From NCBI RefSeq assembly GCF_023028345.1, contig NZ_CP095487.1, positions 3,348,001 to 3,412,000 on the forward strand: a DNA stretch of 64,000 nucleotides, written 5' to 3'. This document shows, piece after piece, positions 39,955 to 47,901 of this stretch. The notes below the pieces were generated by a model, which saw only the letters and a list, made by a program, of their open reading frames with translations, did no database searches and was not told the DNA's origin. A program made the position numbers and the translations under genes. This stretch comes from Halorientalis marina (GTDB lineage: Archaea > Halobacteriota > Halobacteria > Halobacteriales > Haloarculaceae). Numbering within the stretch: the stretch's first letter is position 1; every line of letters begins with the position of its first letter.

Positions 39955-41004
39955 TCACAGCGGCAAGGGCACGAGCAACAGCGCCACCGCGATGCCGATG
40001 AACACGACCTTCAGCGCCGTGTTCACCACGATGACCTTGCTCCCGAACTCCGCTCCCCAGATGCCGTACTGGAAGGGAATGGAGCGTTTGAACGTCGTGA
40101 CGGCGAAGGAGACGATCCCCCCGACGAGCATCGTCGCCACCGCCTGCCGGGGCGTGAACGTCCCGTTCTCGACGAACGGCGCGATGAACACCGCGCCGTT
40201 GGTCGTGTCGATGGCGAACACCGCGATGGTCGGCACCGCCGCCCCCGGCAGGCCGAGCACCGCCGCCAGCGGGTCCGCCGCCGCCGTCAGCTCCGTCAGG
40301 TCGTAGCGGGCCACGAGCACCGCGACGACGATGTAGATGACCACCAGCCGCGGGAGGATGTCACGTATCTTCTCGACCGTGTTCCGCCCGGCCTCGCGGA
40401 ACTTCTCGCGCGTGGTCAGGTCGCCGCCGTCGGACGAAACCCCGCTCGCTTCGCTCGCGGAACCGCCGTCGGTCGACGCACCGCCCGGTTCACCCTCATC
40501 GGCCACCTCGGCGTGTGGCTGGATGTCGGCGTCGTAGTCGACGTTCGCCTCCGAGAGCAGGAGCGCGCCGGCGAGGATACCGACCAGCGTGATCGCGAGC
40601 GCGATCAGCGCCCGCGCGCCGACGTACAGGAGGCCGACCTCCAGCCCGAGGATGGGGATCAGTACGGGGGCATAGAAGGTGAAGATGTGCTGGGCGAAGC
40701 CGAAGAAGGTGTTCATCGTGACGGCCACGAGCGTCGCGCGGTCGTCGAGCATCCCCGCCTCGCGGAACTCCGCGAGCATCCCGTAGCCCGCGGTCGGCGA
40801 GGCCGTCGTCGTCAGGATGGCGGTCCCGACCTCGGTGGGGAGGTTCGCGGGGCCGGTCAGCGGCTTCGCGAGGGCGGCGATGCGGTCGACGGCGCCGAAC
40901 GCGATGGCGACGTTCGCCAGCCCCACCCCGAGCGCGAGAAAGACCGTGATCTTCCCGACCCGGACCAGGACCTCGCTCAGGACGGACCCCAGCGTCGCGG
41001 CCAT
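39955..41004 (-). CDS. Nucleoside-recognition (Gate) domain membrane protein
   Basis: 349 aa with about nine hydrophobic helices in two Gate-like repeats around an acidic cytoplasmic loop (~150-210). Signatures include GTAILTTTASPTAGYGMLAEF and FAIDTTNGAVFIAPFVENG. Gate-domain proteins are found as subunits of FeoB-like and spore-type transporters and are presumed nucleoside or ion permeases. The function is not determined here. It lies 59 bp downstream of the MgtE pair on the same strand. Confidence 0.82.
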   Translation of the reverse strand: MAATLGSVLSEVLVRVGKITVFLALGVGLANVAIAFGAVDRIAALAKPLTGPANLPTEVGTAILTTTASPTAGYGMLAEFREAGMLDDRATLVAVTMNTFFGFAQHIFTFYAPVLIPILGLEVGLLYVGARALIALAITLVGILAGALLLSEANVDYDADIQPHAEVADEGEPGGASTDGGSASEASGVSSDGGDLTTREKFREAGRNTVEKIRDILPRLVVIYIVVAVLVARYDLTELTAAADPLAAVLGLPGAAVPTIAVFAIDTTNGAVFIAPFVENGTFTPRQAVATMLVGGIVSFAVTTFKRSIPFQYGIWGAEFGSKVIVVNTALKVVFIGIAVALLLVPLPL

Positions 41005-41063
41005 TCGGTCGCCGCTACGGGCCTGCCGGTCAAAGCCCTGACTATCCCGGCGAGTCCGTCTCC

Positions 41064-41621
41064 TCAGAGGACCAGCTGGGCGACCACGAAGAGGACGACG
41101 ACGCCCAGCACGTCACAGACGTTCGTCACGACCGGAATCACCACGTCGTCGGGGTCCAGCTCGAAGCGGTACGCCCAGTAGGTCGCCACGGCCGTCACGA
41201 CGACGGCGACGACCGCCAGCGCGGCCCCGCTGACGACAGCAACGAGCAACACCGTCCCGGGCGCGAGCACCGCGCCGACGGTCAGGCTCGTCAGCACCCA
41301 CGCGCCGACGCCGATGACCGGAAACACCGTCAGCGCCAGAACCACCGTCGCGACCGCGTTCCCCGCCAGCAGGTCGTCGTCCGGGGCAAAGGAGAGCGTC
41401 CCGAGGTGGAAGGCAGTCGAGAGCCGCGCGGCCAGCACGCTCCCGAGGTTCCCCGCCGTCCCGATGGTGACCGGGACCAGCACGAGCAGCGTCGGATACC
41501 GCAGCAGGTCCGACTCGAAGCTCCCGAGGACGAGGCCGCTCCCGATCTCGACCAGCGTCAACACGAGCAGGACCGGCAGCGCCGCGCGCATGATCGCCCG
41601 AACGGTCCAGTCCGTCGTCAT
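41064..41621 (-). CDS. MgtE-type membrane domain protein, second half
   Basis: 185 aa with five hydrophobic helices. VPVTIGTAGNLGSVLAARLSTAFHLG and DPDDVVIPVVTNVCDVLGVVVLF are the MgtE channel-domain motifs with the conserved Asp of the Mg2+ path. The N-terminal MgtE_N and CBS regulatory domains are absent. Its ATG follows the upstream MgtE gene's stop with zero spacing, so the two halves are probably made together and form a heterodimeric pore. Confidence 0.82.
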   Translation of the reverse strand: MTTDWTVRAIMRAALPVLLVLTLVEIGSGLVLGSFESDLLRYPTLLVLVPVTIGTAGNLGSVLAARLSTAFHLGTLSFAPDDDLLAGNAVATVVLALTVFPVIGVGAWVLTSLTVGAVLAPGTVLLVAVVSGAALAVVAVVVTAVATYWAYRFELDPDDVVIPVVTNVCDVLGVVVLFVVAQLVL

Positions 41622-42200
41622 CTACGCCCCTCCCACCCACAGGACCGCCCGCACCGCAAAGAGCAGAAAGGTCACGCCGAAGACGTCCCCCGCCGTCGTG
41701 ACGATGGGGCCGACGAGCGTGTCGGGATTGTACCCGCGGCGATACCCCGCGAACACGACCAGCACGACCGTCGCCGACAGCGCGACGCCGGACATGAGTC
41801 CCGCGAGCAACGCGATTGCCACGAGCGTCGTGACCGGCGCGACCTGCTGGCCGAGCGCTGTCAGGACGAGGACGGCCGCGACCGCGGCGAACGCGCTGGC
41901 GAGCAGGCCGCTCGCGACCGCCGCCGCCACGGCACGCTGGAGGCGGTCGTCGTCGGTCCGGACCCGCGGCGCGATCAGCCCCTGGTGGAGCGCGGTCGCG
42001 AGCCGCGCGCCCAGCGAGCCGTAGACGTTCCCCCGCGTCGCCAGCAGCGCGGGCACGAGCACGAGCAGGCCGGGCACCGCCGCGAACTCCGACCGCATTC
42101 CGCCGAGGACGACGCCCGCCAGCAGGCCGCCGACGACGCTCGCACCCAGCGCGGGCAGTCCCTCGCGATAGGCGTCGACGGCGACCTCCCGGATCGTCAT
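41622..42200 (-). CDS. MgtE-type membrane domain protein, first half
   Basis: 192 aa with five hydrophobic helices. VPALLATRGNVYGSLGARLATALHQG and NPDTLVGPIVTTAGDVFGVTFLL correspond to the same MgtE channel motifs as its neighbour, so each gene carries one copy of the channel domain. Magnesium or other divalent cation transport is inferred. Without CBS domains, gating must differ from bacterial MgtE. The downstream gene starts at the very next base. Confidence 0.82.
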   Translation of the reverse strand: MTIREVAVDAYREGLPALGASVVGGLLAGVVLGGMRSEFAAVPGLLVLVPALLATRGNVYGSLGARLATALHQGLIAPRVRTDDDRLQRAVAAAVASGLLASAFAAVAAVLVLTALGQQVAPVTTLVAIALLAGLMSGVALSATVVLVVFAGYRRGYNPDTLVGPIVTTAGDVFGVTFLLFAVRAVLWVGGA

Positions 42201-42325
42201 CGAGAGAACCCACGACCGGCCGCATCAAAAAAGGGACGCGTGACGGCCGTCCGACCGACAGCACCTGAAAAGAGCCTGACCCTTTCGGGACAGCACCCAA
42301 GCCACAGCCGCCCCTCACGGTGACC

Positions 42326-43336
42326 ATGCAAGCGGCACGCTTCCACGGTCCAGAGGAAGGGCTCGTCGTCGAGTCAGTCCCGCGTCCCGACCCCGGCCCC
42401 GGCGAACTGCTCGTCGAGGTCGGTGCCTGCGGGCTCTGTCACTCCGATCTCCACCTCCTGTCCGGGGAGTTGCCCGTCCCGACGCCGGTCACGCTCGGCC
42501 ACGAGGTCGCCGGCACCGTCGTCGAGACCGGCGCCGGCGTCGACGACCCCGCGCCGGGCACCCCGGTCGTCGTCTACGGCGGCTGGGGCTGTGGCGACTG
42601 TCGGGCCTGTACCCGCGGCGAGGACCAGCTCTGCAACGTCCTGGAGTGGTGTGGCATCGGCGCCGACGGCGGCCTCGCGGAGTACCTCCGCGTCCCCGAC
42701 CCCCGCTACGTCCTGCCCGCACCCGGCCTCGACCCCGTCGCCGCCGCGCCGCTGACCGACGCCGCGCTCACGCCCTACCGCGCCGTCGACCGCGCACGCG
42801 ACCACCTCGGCCCGGCCGATACCGTCGTCTGTGTCGGCGTCGGCGGCCTCGGCCAGTTCGGCGTCCAGTTCGCCGCGATGACCGGCGCCAGGGTCGTCGC
42901 CGTCGACGTCGATCCCGACAAACTCGCCCTCGCCGACGACCTCGGTGCGGACGCCACCGTCGACGCGAGCACAGGGACCGTCCCCAGCGCGATTCGCGAC
43001 GCGGCCGGCGGCGAGGCGGCCGTCGCCATCGACTTCGTCGGCGACGACGACACCCTCCAGTGGTGTGGGAACGTCCTCGACACGGGCGGACGCCTCTACG
43101 TCGTCGGCATCGGCGACGGGAGCTACGAGGTGGCGTTCAACCCCCTCGTCGGCGCCGAGATCGCCGTCACCAACGTCTTCTGGGGGTCGATCAACCAGCT
43201 CCGGGACGTGCTGGCGCTGGCCGACGCCGGCCGCCTGGAGGTGACGACCGAAACCGTCGGGTTCGACGACCTCGCGGCCACCTACGACCGCCTGGAAGCC
43301 GGCGGCGTGGCGGGCCGAGCCGTGTTCACCCCCTGA
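42326..43336 (+). CDS. Zinc-dependent alcohol dehydrogenase
   Basis: 336 aa of the MDR family. The catalytic zinc ligands are in CGLCHSDLHLL and GHEVAGTV. The structural zinc is bound by CGDCRACTRGEDQLC. The Rossmann motif is GVGGLGQFGVQ, with the acidic VAVDVDPDKL end of strand 2 favouring NAD+. Its substrate is unknown. ATG at 42326 is preferred; a GTG six bases upstream would add two residues. AT-rich sequence (CATCAAAAAAGGG) ~90 bp upstream may contain the promoter. Confidence 0.92.
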   Translation: MQAARFHGPEEGLVVESVPRPDPGPGELLVEVGACGLCHSDLHLLSGELPVPTPVTLGHEVAGTVVETGAGVDDPAPGTPVVVYGGWGCGDCRACTRGEDQLCNVLEWCGIGADGGLAEYLRVPDPRYVLPAPGLDPVAAAPLTDAALTPYRAVDRARDHLGPADTVVCVGVGGLGQFGVQFAAMTGARVVAVDVDPDKLALADDLGADATVDASTGTVPSAIRDAAGGEAAVAIDFVGDDDTLQWCGNVLDTGGRLYVVGIGDGSYEVAFNPLVGAEIAVTNVFWGSINQLRDVLALADAGRLEVTTETVGFDDLAATYDRLEAGGVAGRAVFTP

Positions 43337-43384
43337 CTTGCCGCGGCCTCCGGTTCTAAGTGTCTCTCTAGCGAAGGGTCGGGT

Positions 43385-43597
43385 ATGCCGGAAAAGAACG
43401 TCGGCGGACTCGACCGCATCGGTCGCGCCGCGCTGGCCGTCGTCCTGACGGTCGTCGCGGTCAGCGCGCTCAAACAGGGGAACCGCTCGAAGGGGCTGCT
43501 CGTAGGCCTGGCCGCGCTCGGCGCCGGATTCAACGCCACGACGTGTTTCTGTGGCCTGAACAAGACGCTCGGCATCGACACGACCGGCGAGGAGTGA
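43385..43597 (+). CDS. YgaP-like small membrane protein (DUF2892)
   Basis: 70 aa. KNVGGLDRIGRAALAVVLTVVAV is the DUF2892 start and the second helix (LVGLAALGAGFNATTCFCGLNKTLG) has the conserved C-C near the end. In bacteria the domain dimerises and is fused to rhodanese in YgaP; here it stands alone. Its function in sulfur handling is not shown. A strong hairpin with a T-run lies ~70 bp behind it. Confidence 0.8.
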   Translation: MPEKNVGGLDRIGRAALAVVLTVVAVSALKQGNRSKGLLVGLAALGAGFNATTCFCGLNKTLGIDTTGEE

Positions 43598-43667
43598 CGG
43601 AGTGGGCGGTGCAGTGCGGCCGCGGTGGGAACGGAAGCGTCCGCGCGAGCGAAGCGAGCGCGGTTCA

Positions 43668-43709
43668 CTGCTGGCGAACGGCGACGCCGTGAGCCAGCAG
43701 CCGTTTTTA
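43668..43709 (+). terminator. Hairpin terminator behind the DUF2892 gene
   Basis: CTGCTGGC (43668-43675) pairs with GCCAGCAG (43693-43700), with an inner CGGCG/CGCCG, and is followed by CCGTTTTTA. It has the form of a stem plus T-run terminator for the plus strand. Confidence 0.6.
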
Positions 43710-43710
43710 T

Positions 43711-43783
43711 ACTAAATTTTTGCGAGGGAGGTGCCCGCAGCGACCGCAGGGAGCGAGGACACCCCCCGAAGTAAAAATTTAGT
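43711..43783. terminator. Inverted repeat overlapping the srp54 stop codon
   Basis: ACTAAATTTTT (43711-43721) and AAAAATTTAGT (43773-43783) are perfect 11-bp arms with GC-rich sequence between them. The right arm contains the srp54 TAA. On the minus strand the element gives a T-run right after srp54, so it can terminate that transcript. Confidence 0.6.
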
Positions 43784-45194
43784 CGCCGAACGGACCACCC
43801 GGGCCGCCCGGACCGCCGCCCATACCGCCCATGCCGCCCATGCCGCCCTCGCCCTGTTGCATCTTCTTCATCATGCGCTCCATGTCGCCGTCGCCCATGT
43901 TGCCGAACTGGTCGAGGGTGCGGGCCATCATCTTGTGCTGTTCGAGCAGTTCGCGGACGGTGTCCTCGTCGGTGCCCGAGCCGCGGGCGACGCGGCGGAC
44001 CTGGTCGGCGCCGATGGAGCGGGGGTTCTCGAGTTCGTCCTCGGTCATCGAGTCCATGACGACCTCGAACCGGCGCATCCGGTCTTTGGTCACGTCCATG
44101 GCGTCGTCGGGGAGCTGGTCCATCATCCCGCCGCCCATCCCGGGGATCATGTCCATCACCTGGTCGAGCGGCCCCATCTTGTTCATCGCGTTCATCTGGT
44201 GGCGCATGTCCTTGAGGGTGAACTCGCCCTCCAGCATGTTCTCGGGGTCCCAGTCCTCTTCTTCCTCCTGGGTCTCCTCCATCGCGCGCTCGACGCGCTC
44301 GGTGAGCTGTTTGAGGTCGCCCATCCCGAGCAGGCGGGAGATGAACCCGGAGGGCTCGAACCGCTCGATGTCCTTGACGGTCTCGCCGGTCCCGAGGAAG
44401 GCGATGGAGGAACCGGTCTCGTTGACGGCCGCGAGTGCGCCGCCACCTTTCGCCGTCCCGTCGAGTTTGGTGATGGCGACGCCGTCGATGCCGATGGACT
44501 CCTCGAACTCCTGGGCCTGGTCCTTGGCGGACTGGCCCATCGCGGCGTCGATGACGAGCAGATTGCGGTCGGGCCTGACGGCCGCGTCGATGCGCTCGAT
44601 CTGCTCGATGAGTTCCTCGTTGAGGCCGTCACGACCGGCGGTGTCGACGATGCGCACGTCGGCCTCGGCCGTGGCTTCGAGGCCGGCCTCGGCGATTTCG
44701 ACGGGGTCGTCGGCGTCGGGGTCGCCGTAGAAGTCCACCTCGGCGTTTTCGGCCATCTGCTTGGCCTGGTCGTAGGCGCCGGGGCGGTCGGTGTCGGTCT
44801 GGATCACGGCCGGACGGAGTCCCTTCTTCGAGAACCACCACGCCATCTTGGCGGCGGTGGTGGTCTTCCCCGACCCGTAGAGGCCGGCGAGCATGATGGT
44901 CTGGGGCTCCAGGGGTAGCTCCGTGGAGTCGCCGACCAGATCGACCATCTCCTCGTAGACGATGCGGAGGACGTGGTCCCGCGCGGAGGTGCCCTTCGGC
45001 GGTTCTTCGTCCAGCGCCCGGCTCTCGATCGAGTCCGAGAGGTCCATCACCAGGCTCGTGTCCACGTCGGCCTGGAGCAGCGACCGCTGGATCTCCTTGA
45101 CGACGTCGTCGATGTCGTCCTCGCTCAGCCGGGACTTCCCCCGGAGGTCGTCGAGTGTCCCACGGAGCGAACTCCCCAGATTGTCGAGTACCAT
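43779..45194 (-). CDS. srp54: Signal recognition particle 54-kDa protein
   Basis: 471 aa. The N domain is followed by the SRP GTPase G domain with [13 protein letters not shown] (G1), [13 protein letters not shown] (G3) and [12 protein letters not shown] (G4). A methionine-rich M domain ends in a Gly/Met-rich tail ([11 protein letters not shown]). It binds signal peptides and 7S RNA and docks with FtsY. It is the last gene of the rpl18a-pfdA-ftsY-srp54 run, separated from ftsY by 84 bp. Confidence 0.97.
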   Translation of the reverse strand: MVLDNLGSSLRGTLDDLRGKSRLSEDDIDDVVKEIQRSLLQADVDTSLVMDLSDSIESRALDEEPPKGTSARDHVLRIVYEEMVDLVGDSTELPLEPQTIMLAGLYGSGKTTTAAKMAWWFSKKGLRPAVIQTDTDRPGAYDQAKQMAENAEVDFYGDPDADDPVEIAEAGLEATAEADVRIVDTAGRDGLNEELIEQIERIDAAVRPDRNLLVIDAAMGQSAKDQAQEFEESIGIDGVAITKLDGTAKGGGALAAVNETGSSIAFLGTGETVKDIERFEPSGFISRLLGMGDLKQLTERVERAMEETQEEEEDWDPENMLEGEFTLKDMRHQMNAMNKMGPLDQVMDMIPGMGGGMMDQLPDDAMDVTKDRMRRFEVVMDSMTEDELENPRSIGADQVRRVARGSGTDEDTVRELLEQHKMMARTLDQFGNMGDGDMERMMKKMQQGEGGMGGMGGMGGGPGGPGGPFGD

Positions 45195-45278
45195 AGTCAG
45201 TTACCGTGAATAGTCCGTGCAGGCGGTAAAGCCTTTTTCCGTCGCGGAGCCTGAAAAAGCCGGCCGGGAACCGGCCGC

Positions 45279-46394
45279 TCAGTCCGCGTCGTGGCCGAGC
45301 AGGCGGTCGACGATGACCTCGGGGTCGAACCGCACGAGGTCGTCGTAGTCCTGGCCGGTCCCAAGAAAGAGGATCGGCTTCCCGGTGACGTGGGCGATGG
45401 AGATCGCCGCGCCGCCCTGCGGGTCCGCGTCGGCTTTCGTCAGCACCGCGCCGTCGATGGCCGCGGCGTCGTCGAACTCGCGTGCCCGGTTGACCGCGTC
45501 CTGGCCCGCGACCGCCTCGTCGACGAAGATCGTCATGTCCGGCTCGATGACGCGGTCGATCTTCTCGAGCTGGTCCATCAGGTCGTTGCTCGTGTGCAGG
45601 CGCCCGGCCGTGTCGCCGAGCACCACGTCCACGTCGTTGGCCTCGGCGTACTCGACGGCGTCGTAGATGACCGCCGCCGGGTCCGACCCCTGCTCGTGGG
45701 AGATGAGCTTCCGGTCCAGGTTGTCGGCGTGTTTCTGGAGCTGTTCGTTGGCGCCGGCGCGGTAGGTGTCGCCGTTCGCCAGCACCGTCGAATAGCCCCG
45801 CTCCTCCAGATACCGGGAGAGCTTGGCGATGGTCGTCGTCTTGCCGACGCCGTTGACGCCCGTGAACACCATCGTCACGGGTTTGTCGGCCTCGGCGATG
45901 CGTTCGTCGAAGTCGAACTGGCCGACGCTGATGACGTCCACCAGCGCGTCGTGGAGCGCGTCCTCGACGACGTGGCCCGTCTGTTTCACCTGCGCGCGAG
46001 TCTCCCCGATCAGGTTCTCGCGGATGCCGCGCAGGATCTCCTGGGCGACGTTCATCTCCACGTCCGACGAGAGGAGCGCGAGTTCGAGTTCGTCAAGCGG
46101 CGTTTCGAGGTCTTCCTCCTCGATGACGGTCTTCCCCGTCGCGGCGAGTTTCGCCCGCCCGAGCAGGCCACGGTCGGTGTCGCTCTCGCCGCCCTCACCC
46201 GCGGGCGCCGCCTCGGCCGGTTCGCCGTCGCTCGTCCCGTCCTCCGTGTCCGCGGGCGCGGCGTCGGCCGCGTCGCTCTCCGGCGGTGCCGCGTCCGGGT
46301 CGTCGCGGTCCTCGGGGTCGACCTCCTCGACCTCGGCTTCCTCCTCGACGTCCTCCTTGAAGCTGTTCAGCTTGTCTTTCAGTCCGTCGAACAT
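45279..46394 (-). CDS. ftsY: SRP receptor FtsY
   Basis: 371 aa. An acidic N-terminal A domain (~1-75) of low complexity is typical of haloarchaea. The NG domain follows, with GVNGVGKTTTIAKL (G1), DTAGRLHTSNDLMDQL (G3) and LTKADADPQGGAA (G4). It receives the SRP-ribosome complex at the membrane. It is 6 bp downstream of pfdA, so the chaperone and the targeting factor are co-transcribed. Confidence 0.97.
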   Translation of the reverse strand: MFDGLKDKLNSFKEDVEEEAEVEEVDPEDRDDPDAAPPESDAADAAPADTEDGTSDGEPAEAAPAGEGGESDTDRGLLGRAKLAATGKTVIEEEDLETPLDELELALLSSDVEMNVAQEILRGIRENLIGETRAQVKQTGHVVEDALHDALVDVISVGQFDFDERIAEADKPVTMVFTGVNGVGKTTTIAKLSRYLEERGYSTVLANGDTYRAGANEQLQKHADNLDRKLISHEQGSDPAAVIYDAVEYAEANDVDVVLGDTAGRLHTSNDLMDQLEKIDRVIEPDMTIFVDEAVAGQDAVNRAREFDDAAAIDGAVLTKADADPQGGAAISIAHVTGKPILFLGTGQDYDDLVRFDPEVIVDRLLGHDAD

Positions 46395-46400
46395 GGCCCC

Positions 46401-46865
46401 TTATTCGTCGTCGCCTTCCTGCCCCTGCATCTGGGACATCTGCTGTTGCATCTGCTGCTGTTGCATCTGCTGGGCCTGCTGTTCGAGTTCCTCGCTCTCG
46501 GACTCGAGCTCGGCGATGTCGGATCGGATGTCGTCGATCCGGTCGTCGATGGTCTCTTTCTTGTTCTCCAGCGTGTCGATGGCGCCGTCCTGCTCGCGTT
46601 CGGCCGCGTAGCCGCCGCCGAGGCTCACGATGATCTCGTCGATGTCCTGGACTTCCGCGCGGACGTACGCGTCACCACCCAGCGGCACCTGCACGGTGTC
46701 GCCGGAGTCGAGCGTTTCGAGGGCCTCGACGGCCTCGTCGATCTCCATCTTCTCGTTCTGGAGCTCGTCGATCTCGCCCTCCAGGCCTTCGACCTGCTCT
46801 TCGATGGCCTGAATCTCCTCGGCGAGCTGCTGAAGCTGACCGCCACCGCCACCACCGAGGCTCAT
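46401..46865 (-). CDS. pfdA: Prefoldin alpha subunit
   Basis: 154 aa. Two long coiled-coil helices flank a beta-hairpin (TVQVPLGGDAYVRAEVQD) as in prefoldin alpha. The Gly-rich start and the Gln/Met-rich C-terminus (QQMQQQQMQQQMSQ) are typical. Prefoldin receives nascent chains and hands them to the thermosome. Its ATG overlaps the rpl18a stop by 4 bp. Confidence 0.95.
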   Translation of the reverse strand: MSLGGGGGGQLQQLAEEIQAIEEQVEGLEGEIDELQNEKMEIDEAVEALETLDSGDTVQVPLGGDAYVRAEVQDIDEIIVSLGGGYAAEREQDGAIDTLENKKETIDDRIDDIRSDIAELESESEELEQQAQQMQQQQMQQQMSQMQGQEGDDE

Positions 46866-47035
46866 GCGCCCACCTCGCTGATCTCGACCTGCGTGCGCTT
46901 CAGCCCGTGTTTCGAGCCGAACTCGGAGTAGGTGTGCTCACGGGCGACATCCTCGTTCGGTGCCTCCAGCGTCTTTTCGAACGTCTCCCAGCCGTCGCGT
47001 GACTGCCAGCGGCCACTGATGGTAAATTCAGTCAT
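46862..47035 (-). CDS. rpl18a: 50S ribosomal protein LX/L18a (eL20)
   Basis: 57 aa. MTEFTISGRWQSRDGWETFEKTLEAPNEDVAREHTYSE-type sequence is the archaeal LX protein, ending GSKHGLKRTQVEISEVGA. It is the first gene of the pfdA-ftsY-srp54 run. The frame continues 67 residues upstream, but the ATG at 47035 matches the normal family length. Confidence 0.93.
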   Translation of the reverse strand: MTEFTISGRWQSRDGWETFEKTLEAPNEDVAREHTYSEFGSKHGLKRTQVEISEVGA

Positions 47036-47295
47036 ACACATGAGTGCGAGAGCGACGGGGAAGAATGTACCGACCTCCGTTTTCACTCCGTCCGGTTCGC
47101 CCTCGGCGAACCGATCCCCGGAAAAACGGCAGCGCGTGTCGGAGAAGCGGGCCAGATGGCGGCCACGAGTCCTGAAAACGGTGTCCAGTAGTAGCCACCC
47201 GGCGGCGACATCGTCGGCCGCGCAAGCAGGCACCACACGCGTTAAAAGTTGGGCGGATATTCTCCGTGAGTTGGAATGTAACGAACAGTAATACG
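47036..47295. other. Intergenic region between rpl18a and the pentad-repeat gene
   Basis: 260 bp between two divergent genes. It must hold the promoter of the rpl18a operon on the minus strand and that of the pentad gene on the plus strand, but no clear TATA element stands out. If the 31.9-47.0 kb segment was inverted, the second breakpoint lies here or in the neighbouring repeats. Confidence 0.4.
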
Positions 47296-47658
47296 ATGTC
47301 CGTCGAATTTTCCGATATGGGAATAGAGTGGCAGGACATCGGCGGTCTCGTAGCGCTCGGCCTGTTAGCGCTCGCGTTAGCGTTGACGCTGGCGGGTATC
47401 GAAACGATTGCAGGATACGAAGTGCTCGCTGCCGGACAGTGGGCGGTCGGATTCCTCGCTGCAGGGAACTTCAGTGTCGGTGTTCTCTCCGCGGGGATGT
47501 TCTCGGTCGGGGTATTCTCCGTCGGAGTGTTCTCCGTCGGGCTGTTCTCGATCGGCATCTTCGCCGTCGGGCCGTTCGCATTCGGGGTGTACGCGATAGG
47601 CTTCTACGCAACACAGCAGTCCGTTGCCGCCGCGAGGGAGAGATCCAAAACCGACTAG
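47296..47658 (+). CDS. Membrane protein with twelve perfect glycine pentads
   Basis: 120 aa. After a short acidic start and one membrane helix (~17-38), residues 45-104 are twelve contiguous pentads of form [A/S]-x-G-x-[F/W/L/Y], for example SVGVF, SIGIF and AIGFY, with no break. A short basic tail ends ERSKTD. The 5-residue period is unlike a TPR or classical A(D/N)Lxx pentapeptide repeat but could make a similar tight helical solenoid, or a membrane structure with Gly on one side. Function is unknown. Its base use is slightly less GC-rich than its neighbours. The ATG at 47296 starts the acidic segment. Confidence 0.75.
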   Translation: MSVEFSDMGIEWQDIGGLVALGLLALALALTLAGIETIAGYEVLAAGQWAVGFLAAGNFSVGVLSAGMFSVGVFSVGVFSVGLFSIGIFAVGPFAFGVYAIGFYATQQSVAAARERSKTD

Positions 47659-47692
47659 CGGTTCCCTGCCCCGTTTCGTTCGCGGCCGGTCC

Positions 47693-47901
47693 CTACTCCT
47701 CGAAGCCGTACTCACGGCTCGCTTCGCTCGCAGTCGGTCCTATTCCTCGAACCCCTCTTCGAACCGGAACGTCCCGTTCCGCTGGACGACCTCGCCGTCC
47801 ACCTCCGACCTTTTTCCCGCTCGGGTGCGCCTCCGGCGCACCGCTCGCGGCAAAAACGTCGATGAAAAAGGCCGAACGCTCACTCCGCTCGCGTTCGGTC
47901 G
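47693..47901. repeat. Partial duplicate copies of the aminopeptidase 3' end, with hairpin
   Basis: On the minus strand 47740-47808 repeats the last ~23 codons and stop of the aminopeptidase gene with a few changes (encoding EVDGEVVQRNGTFRFEEGFEE). A shorter third copy of the terminal CTACTCCTCGAAGCCGT is at 47693. A hairpin (GGTGCGC/GCGCACC) with flanking T- and A-runs lies between the fragment and the intact gene. No ORF covers the fragment, so it is a relic. Confidence 0.8.
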
